Of a stretch of 27,202 nucleotides of DNA, positions 20,641 through 27,202 are shown piece after piece. The notes below the pieces were generated by a model. It worked only from the letters and a program-made list of their open reading frames with translations, did not search any database and was not told the DNA's origin. A program made the position numbers and the translations under genes. Source of the stretch: Clarireedia homoeocarpa (taxonomy: Eukaryota > Ascomycota > Leotiomycetes > Helotiales > Rutstroemiaceae); NCBI GenBank assembly GCA_001465935.1, contig LNKV01000135.1, forward strand, positions 71,161 through 98,362, given 5' to 3'. Every line of letters starts with the position of its first letter. Within the stretch, counting starts at the first letter, position 1.

Positions 20641-22860
20641 AATATAAAATTAATATCTTTTAATAGAGGTTTTATAAAAAATCAATATATATATAAACTA
20701 TTCTAATTTTATTTTCTTATTTTTTATAAAAGAAAAAAATTTCTTAAATCTATTTAATAAGTTTTTAATTAATTAGTTATTAATTTCTAATATATATTTA
20801 AACTTCTTAAAATAGTAAATAAAAAAAAGAAATCGAATTTATATAAACTATTATAATTATTAGTTATTTTGAAAAAAACTAAGATATATTTATAATTTAA
20901 TATTATATTCTTTTCTATTATTAATAATCCTTTTTTAATTAATAAATTTATTATTAAAAACTCTTTTTAAATTAATATTAATATAGCTTTAGTAATAATT
21001 TAAATTAAATTATTTATTATATCTATTAAAGATATTATTACTATTAAGAAATTAAAAAAAAAAACTATAAAAAAAAAAGTAAAAATAGTTGAAAAGACTA
21101 TAAAGAAAAAATAGAAGATTAAAAAAATAATTTAGAAGAAATAAAAAAAGAAAAAGAAGAAAATTATTAAGTTAGTTATAAAAATAAAGAAGTTAATTAA
21201 AAAAATAAAAAATAAAGATAAATTTATAAATAATATTTCTAAAACCGATTCTTCTTTTTTAAAATCTAATATAATTATAAATAATATTTTAGAAATAAAT
21301 TTTTTTTTAAAAAAATCTAATATTAATTCTAATTTAAACTTGGACTTTAATTTAAATACTTTTACTAATTTTTATTTATTATAGATAATTATTTTAATAG
21401 TTATTAAATATAAATAATATTAAATAAATCTATCTATAAAATATTATAATAAAAATATATTAGAAAAAATAAAAATTATTAAACTTTATTTCTAATAAAC
21501 TAATCTTTTAAATAGTTTAGAATTTATTTAGTATATTATTATAAATATTAAATATAATATAAATATACTTTTTAAATATTTAGACTTCTATTAAATAAAA
21601 AGTTTTTATAAAGTATTTAAATTTATAAATATAAAATTTCTTTCTTATAAAATTTATTTAGTTTTACTTTATTATTTTTTATTAAATTTATTTTATAAAT
21701 ATTTTTTATTTCTACTAATTATTATTCTAATTATTAAAACTCTTATTAATAAATTATTTAAAGTTAAAGTTAATAATTTTAATATTTCTATTATAAAAGA
21801 AAATAGTAAATAGATTTTTATAAATAAGAAATTCTTTATTTAATTATTTATTTAAACTAAAAGGATTAATAAACTATTTAACTTTTTAACTTTTTATTTT
21901 ATAAATAACTCTAAATACTATTCTACTATAAATATTATTATTTAAATCAATTATATAATTATAATATTATAATTTCTTAAATAACTAATACTTTTTAATT
22001 CTTTCTAATCAAAGTTTGAAAATATTAATATATATTTTCTTAAATATAATTATAAAAACTAGAATTATATTATTATTATTATTAAGTTTATCTTATATAA
22101 GAATCTAGATAGTTATTTTAATATTAAAAAACAAAATAGTAAAGAGAATATTTTTAATATATTTCTACTTTTTTTTCTTATAAATAAAAATATTAAAGTT
22201 ACTTCTAAAAACTCTTTTAAAGTTAATAATAATATTTCTAATTTAAAGAATTACTAGATAAAAGTTTATAATTAATTTGAAGTTATTATTAAAGACTATT
22301 TTAATTTTAATAATCTTTTAATTACTAAGTAGTTAATAAATAAAATATTAGTAAATCTTGAATTCTCGAAAAATCTATATTAATTAAAAAACAATTTATT
22401 TAAAACTCTATTTTAATAATATATTAGTAAAAATATAAAGAAGGATTATATTAAATAATTATCTATTTTTTAAAAAGAAGTATTTAAATTTATAAAGTTT
22501 TTAGAATTATAAATATAAGTTTTATAAAATTCTGAGAATATTAATAAAATATATTAATTAAAAATCTAGAATAAAACTAATATTAATATTAGTAATTTAC
22601 TAGAGATTATATATAAATAATAAACTATTAAAACTATTAATAATATTAAAATAGAATTAGAACTTTCTATAAATACTATCTAAAAAAAAAACTAATTATT
22701 TTAGAATTTAAAGATAATTATAAATTTAATTTTAAAATTTCTTTCTAGTTTTAAAGTTTTATATTACTAGATTAAATTAGATCTTAATAATCTAAAAATT
22801 AAATTAAATAATAGTTTTTTTTATAAGTTATATTAAGTTATTAATAATTATTTTTTTTAA
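20640..22860 (+). pseudogene. Long relic frame with Lys-rich head and low-complexity body
   Basis: In the phase with codon starts equivalent to 20641, stops are few. Over 21241-22860 I count 36 in 540 codons; in the first ~140 codons of that interval the rate is about 5 percent, against about 14-17 percent in the other two phases. The early part (21040-21240) is a Lys-rich run of about 65 residues with scattered Ile and Val. After it come Ser/Asn/Asp-like stretches around K-T-D-S-S-F at 21241 and N-L-D-F-N-L-N near 21335, then a long Asn/Ile/Lys-rich body. If RIP is undone in thought, the body would be Thr/Pro/Asp/Glu-rich and probably disordered. No known domain is visible. A chromatin- or nucleic-acid-binding function could be guessed from the Lys-rich head, but that is only a guess. 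Confidence 0.5.
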
Positions 22861-22986
22861 TTTTCTCTTTTATTAAATAAGTTTTATATAAAGCTATTTT
22901 AGTTTTTTTATTATTTTTCCTAACTTTTTTTTTTATTAAATAAATTCTATATAAAACTATTTTAGTTTTTTTATTTTTATCTAATA
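22861..22986 (+). repeat. 63-bp tandem duplication
   Basis: Two copies lie about 63 bases apart, sharing tattaaataa, then tatataaa(g/a)ctattttag and a T-run. Since 63 is 21 codons, the phase of the upstream relic is kept: both copies read L-N-K-F-Y-I-K-L-F. Confidence 0.8.
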
Positions 22987-23940
22987 TTTTACTTAGTTAT
23001 TTATTTAACTATATTATTTAAGAGTTTATTTATTTATAATTTAATTATAAGTTTTAGATATAATATTAGAAAAATATTAATTATATTTAATTTATTGAAA
23101 TTTATAAATAATATTTAATTTAAATTATTTAAATACTAAATTTATAAAGTTATTTTTATTAGTTATTCGAGTATTTTTATTAAAGTTTAATAAATAGATA
23201 TTGAAAAGTTCTTTTTTAGTATATTTATTATTTATTAGTTTTATAAGATCTTTATTATTATTAATAATTTTATAAGACTTAGAATATTAGTTATATTAGA
23301 TACTATAAATAAACTTTATATAATCTTATAAAATCTAAAATTAAAAGACTTAAAAATAAATTATTTAATTATTTCTTTTTTTTATTATCTTATTAGTATA
23401 ATTAAAATTTGTTTTTTTAGTTTCTATTTATTTTTATTAAATATATTTAATTACTTTAATTATAGAATATATTCGATAAACTATTAAAACTTTATTTTAT
23501 TTTTTTTTTCTTTTATTTTATTAATAATAATTCTATTTTTATATATAATATAATATAATTATATTTTAATTATTATTATTATAAATAAAATAATTTCTAA
23601 GATAAATCTTATAAAAAATAAAATAAATATCTCTAATATTAAATTAAAATTAGAGTTTAAATCTAATAATTCTAACTTTAATTATTATTATTAATAATAT
23701 AAATAAATAAAAAGTTAACTATTAATTATATAAAACTTTATTAAAATCTATATTAATTTTATTTAATATAAATTTATATAAGTTATTATAAATAAAATAT
23801 ATATTTTTTAGAACTTATAAATATTTTTAGTAAAGTTAATTTTTTAAACTTTAAAATATAATATCTACTTTCTAATTATAACTTTATTTTTAAATTATTT
23901 TTAAGATCTATTTAGTTACCTCGCTTAACTTTTTAAAAAA
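22987..23940 (+). pseudogene. Possible continuation of the 20.6-22.9 kb relic frame
   Basis: The same phase runs on with stops at a density (about 27 in the 360 codons from 22861) only slightly below that expected for random sequence of this composition. It has some long clear pieces, such as 23200-23335 and 23340-23490. It may be the 3' part of the same gene, more strongly mutated, or chance. A surviving block ctcgctt at 23921-23927 is one of the few non-AT landmarks. Confidence 0.3.
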
Positions 23941-24840
23941 AATTAGATTTTTAAAAATAATTATTTTAGATATTATATATATAAAAAAAACTTTAATCCT
24001 TTTTATTAAAATCGATTTAAAGATAATAGTAATATAACTAATATACTAGAAAATTTAGAATATATCAATCTTATAATTAATAAAAATAAACTTATTTATA
24101 TTTATAATAATAATTATAAACTTTTCTTTTTTAACTTTAAAAGTTATTTATAAACTAGTTATTTAAAGTTAAACTAAAGTATAAAAGTATATATTTTTAT
24201 TATACTATTAATTTTTAAGATAATTCTTTTATATATTAAATATAAAATATTAATTAATTTTAAAAATAGTTCGAAGTTAGAGTATATAAATAAATTAATT
24301 CTATTATATAATATCTATATTATTTAATTTAAAATAAATAACTAAGAAAAGAGAATATATAAGAATTATATAATTAGTATAATAATTAAATTAAATAATA
24401 GTTTATTAATATCTAAATTTAAAATTACTAAAACTAACTCTAAAATATAAAATTTTATAAAAAATAATAATACTTTTATATAAAATAATAAGACTTTCTA
24501 TTATTTTAAATATATTATATATAATCTTTAACTTAGTTATTTAATTAAACTTAACTAAACTTATATAATAATAATATAAAGAAAAGTTATTATTAAATAA
24601 TATTGAAATTAATAGTTAGGTATTAATAATAATAATAATCTATTTTTTTTTTCTTTTAAATTTACGATAATAAGAAGTATATAATTCTATTTAAATAATT
24701 AAATATAATATAATATACTATTATAATATTTATTAAATCTTATTATATATTAAACTTGATTATATAAAATATTTATAAAAATAAAAAAACTATCTTGATT
24801 TTTAAATATCTTATAACTTTATAATATATAACTTATTTTT
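23941..24840. other. AT-rich stretch without identified gene
   Basis: No clear frame, tandem array or RNA gene is seen. The sequence aaataagtttaataaact at about 24857, just past the end, is a reverse-complement relative of the 50-bp array unit at 26571-26770. Confidence 0.35.
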
Positions 24841-24841
24841 T

Positions 24842-25640
24842 TTACTTTTTTTTATAAAATAAGTTTAATAAACTCTTTTTAATTTTTTTATTTTTATTAA
24901 TTATTTCTTTCTGAATTTATTCTATAAATATAATATATTATAACTTTCGTTAATTTTTTTATATAGATCTAAGTACTTTAAGATATAATTTATTAATTTT
25001 AAAATTAAGAATATTATTATTAAATCTAATAATAATTAAAAGAATTATATAAAGATAATTACTAATTTCAATAATTTAATATTATTTATAATAGTTCTCT
25101 TTATAATAATTATTTTAAGATTTATTTTATTTAATCTTTAAAGATCTTTATTATATATTATAATAATAAAAATACTAATCTTATTTTATCTATTTATTTA
25201 GATTATAAACTATATTATTAAAATTAGTTAACTCTATTTTTAGTATATATATTTTTTTTAGATTAATAATTTATTTAACTAATTTTATTTTTATAAGATT
25301 TATAAAAAGATTATCTTTAATATTATTAATAAAGGTTTTGTATTATAATTAGCTAATTTAATCTTTATTATAAAAAAGCTAATTAAATTATTTTTTAATA
25401 TAAATAAATTATAAAAACTATATTACTTCTTTTAAATAAAAACTCTTTTTATATTAAAAGATAATTATATAATTAAACTTTATAATAAACTATATTAATT
25501 GAAAAATAAAATTATAATATCTATTAATATTAAATTAAATACTTTTATCAAGATTATTAAAAAGAAAACCTATTATATTTTATATTTAGAATATTTCAAG
25601 ATCTAAAATTTATTAAAAAGTATATTTTTTATTTAATATT
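24842..25640 (+). pseudogene. Relic frame, unknown protein (first part)
   Basis: The phase with codon starts equivalent to 24842 has about one stop per 18 codons at 25320-25640 and few upstream. Recognisable pieces are I-N-K-G-F-V-L at about 25328 and Y-Y-I-L-Y-L-E-Y-F-K-I near 25570-25600. No domain can be named. Near 25640 the open phase changes to that of the following repeat-bearing relic, so an indel may split one gene. Confidence 0.4.
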
Positions 25641-25734
25641 TTATAATAATAATTACTAATTATTCTATTTAAATAATATAAATATCGATATAATAGTTTT
25701 TTAAATAAAAGTTAAAAGTGATATATTTATAGTT

Positions 25735-25980
25735 AAATATAATAAAGTTTTTTTATTATTATTAAAATAGTTTAATCCTTTATTTAATAATATAGATATA
25801 AATCTTATTAAATCTAATAAAGTTTTTTTATTAATATTAGAATATCTTAACTCTCTAGTTAATAATATAGATATAAATCTTATTAAACTTAATAAAACTT
25901 CTTTATTAATATTAAGATATTTTAACTCTCTAATTAATAATATAAATATAGATTTTATTAATCTTAATATTTTAACTCTT
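25735..25980 (+). repeat. 75-bp coding tandem repeat (about 3 copies)
   Basis: The landmark aataatatagatata begins at 25786, 25861 and 25936, exactly 75 bases apart; 75 bp is 25 codons. Only one phase is stop-free through the copies, the other two having tag/taa in each unit. Differences between copies are mostly transitions. This is the best evidence that the relic here was once translated. Confidence 0.88.
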
Positions 25981-26257
25981 CTAGATTCTAATAATAATAA
26001 ATTCTTTTATAATTATTTTTTATATTTAATTTCTTTTAGATTACTAATACTTATTTAAGTTAATTATATAAAAGAAACTTAGAATATAGAAAATAAATAA
26101 ATAACTTTAAAAGAGATCGATAACTTTAATAAATCTTTAATACTATTACTTTTAAATAATAACGAGAATAATATTTATAATAAAAATAAAGTTAATAATA
26201 AGAATAATACTAATAACAAAGATAAATAAAAGTAAAGAGAATAATAAAAATAAAAAG

Positions 26258-26338
26258 GATTTCTCTTTATTATATTTAAAGAAAGATTTATCTTTATTAT
26301 ATTTAGAAGAGGATTTATTTTTATTATATTTAGAAGTT
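26258..26338 (+). repeat. 27-bp tandem triplication
   Basis: Three copies of a unit with the core ttattatattta(g/a)aaga, 27 bases apart, in phase with the surrounding relic frame (9 residues each). Confidence 0.8.
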
Positions 26339-26570
26339 CAATTTTCGAAATATTTTTTTAATATTTACTAAGATTTAATTATAATAATTAATATAATATA
26401 GTAAGAATTCAATTATATTTTAAATAGTTTAATATTAAATAAAGGTTCTTTAGTTTTTAAACTAATATTAAAAAAGTTTTTATAATAGTAATTATATTTT
26501 ATTTACTTTTAAAATAAAAGATATAAAATTAATTAGTTTTATAATATATTAAAAGATTTAAAGAATTTAT

Positions 26571-26770
26571 TTAATAATTAATAAAAGTTTATTGAACTTA
26601 TTTAATAAAGAAAAAAAAGTTTAATAATTAGTAAAAGTTTATTAAACTTATTTAATAAAAAAAGAGAAATTTAATAATTAATAAAAGTTTATCGAATTTA
26701 TTTAGTAAAAAAAGAAAGGTTCGATAATTAATAAAAGTTTATTGAATTTATTTAATAAAAAGAAAGAAAG
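26571..26770 (+). repeat. 50-bp tandem array, four copies
   Basis: The landmark aaaagttt ends at 26590, 26640, 26690 and 26740, exactly 50 bases apart. Each unit holds an imperfect palindrome; the second copy contains the perfect ttattaaacttatttaataa (8-base arms, 4-base loop). An A/G-rich spacer follows in each unit. Similar palindromes appear singly at about 18306, 18490 and 24857. Confidence 0.9.
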
Positions 26771-27202
26771 AGAGTAGTTATTAATATTTAGTAAATAATA
26801 ATTTTATTTACTATTTTAATATCTTTTATAAAGTATAGAGATATACTAAGTTATATAAAGAAGATTATTTATATATTCCTATTTTATTTAGAAGATATTA
26901 TTATATTTAAAGATAATATAAATTAAATTTAGTTTTAGTATTCTTCTTTTTTATTAGTTAAAAAATAAAAATAAAATCAAAGAATCTAACTATTAATAAT
27001 TATATAATTTTATATTTATAAACAAACTTCTAGTTTATATTAAAAAGCTATATAAATATTATCTAATAAAAGTTATTAATAGTAAATATTTTAGAAATAG
27101 AGAATACTAGTCGATATTAAAAAAAAATATAAAAAAAAGAGAAAGAAAGAAGAAATATAATATTAGTTTATATTAATAATTATATTAAATTAAATTCTTA
27201 AT
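26771..27202. other. AT-rich end of window
   Basis: A short purine run (26760-26775) and a second one at 27120-27150 (aaaaaaaagagaaagaaaga type) stand out. No gene or LTR edge was identified before the window ends. Confidence 0.4.

Larger units (their letters stand above)
25650..26361 (+). pseudogene. Relic of an acidic protein with 25-residue repeats
   Basis: The phase with codon starts equivalent to 25651 is open over the 75-bp repeat block and beyond, to a stop at 26359-26361. Only a few stops occur before it, clustered at 26227-26257. The repeated peptide contains N-S-L-V-N-N-I-D-I-N-L-I-K and then L-L-I-L-E-Y. After the repeats comes an Asn/Asp/Lys-rich stretch (26146-26230) that would be strongly acidic if Asn arose from Asp by G-to-A change. 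A 27-bp triplicated end reads F-I-F-I-I-F-R. It is preceded by the relic at 24842-25640, perhaps the same gene after a frame slip. The family is unknown. Confidence 0.5.
1..27202. other. RIP-degraded AT-rich heterochromatic block
   Basis: The whole window is dominated by A and T. Counting by eye gives 8 G+C in 6301-6360 and 4 G+C in 21001-21060. CA and TG are missing from most 60-base stretches, whereas CG (as in tcga and cgat), CT and CC are retained. Stops in the recognisable retrotransposon frames sit where Gln or Trp codons are expected (CAA/CAG to TAA/TAG, TGG to TAG/TAA), on both strands. This is the known signature of repeat-induced point mutation in filamentous ascomycetes. Vertebrate- or plant-type CpG deamination would instead deplete CG. 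There is no intact long ORF with balanced codon use. The 2.6-9.5 kb part keeps visibly more C and G than 10.5-27.2 kb, so the latter is probably older or more often mutated. Confidence 0.9.

Noticed and set aside
11880..26361. One giant gene, since the relic frames at 11.9, 14.9, 20.6 and 25.7 kb all have codon starts in the same phase of the window coordinates.
   Set aside because: Between them lie arrays whose unit lengths are not multiples of three (107, 98 and 50 bp), an assembly ambiguity and a phase change near 25.64 kb. Shared phase across four relics is a plausible coincidence.
26571..26770. An array of rho-independent-type terminators, from hairpins followed by A/T runs.
   Set aside because: The host is a fungus, and hairpins with A/T-only stems are common by chance here.
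1..27202. AT content suggesting a mitochondrial, Plasmodium-like or bacterial endosymbiont genome.
   Set aside because: A Ty3/gypsy chromovirus with LTRs, plus CpA-specific decay on both strands, is a nuclear fungal pattern. No mitochondrial genes, tRNAs or rRNAs were seen.
10558..27202. Many moderately open reading frames on both strands.
   Set aside because: Most are short gaps between TAA/TAG codons expected at this composition. Only frames with clearly lower stop density than the phases I compared, or with in-phase repeats, were listed. The minus strand was not read exhaustively.

Overview
The window is an AT-saturated, gene-poor block. Two sample 60-base stretches contain only 8 G+C (6301-6360) and 4 G+C (21001-21060). 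What it can be read as is the remains of transposable elements plus tandem repeats. No intact protein gene, tRNA or rRNA was seen. CA and TG dinucleotides are nearly absent on both strands, while CG, CT and CC survive. That is the footprint of repeat-induced point mutation (RIP: C to T, preferentially in CpA), not simple CpG decay. Together with chromodomain-bearing Ty3/gypsy elements, it points to heterochromatin of a filamentous ascomycete (Pezizomycotina). The species cannot be named from the sequence.

Layout. 1-967: AT-rich, nothing recognised. 968-2631: the 3' end of a minus-strand chromovirus (element B), with a 234-bp LTR and the integrase core, GPY/F module and chromodomain. 2632-9486: a structurally complete plus-strand chromovirus (element A) with two 302-bp LTRs and, in order, a gag region, protease, reverse transcriptase, RNase H, integrase and chromodomain. 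All are still recognisable but peppered with stops and active-site losses. 9487-10395: the 3' end of a third, plus-strand relative (element C), ending in a 181-bp LTR. 10489-10557: a run of N. 10558-27202: older and more AT-rich, with no recognised domain. It holds several long reading frames with few stops (about 11.9-12.6, 14.9-17.9, 20.5-23.9, 24.8-25.6 and 25.7-26.4 kb), two facing tandem arrays around a hairpin cluster (12.1-13.7 kb), a 107-bp minisatellite (19.55-20.2 kb), and shorter arrays with 98-, 75-, 63-, 50- and 27-bp units.

How the parts relate. A, B and C are one chromovirus clade: they share LTR 3' ends, a conserved GCGAGC box before the polypurine tract, and a collinear integrase-chromodomain tail. 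Chromodomains of this class steer integration to H3K9-methylated chromatin, which fits the clustering. RIP then disabled every copy. The right-hand 16 kb looks like a more deeply eroded layer whose relic frames encode acidic, Asn/Asp-, Thr/Pro- or Lys-rich, repeat-bearing proteins that I cannot assign to a family.
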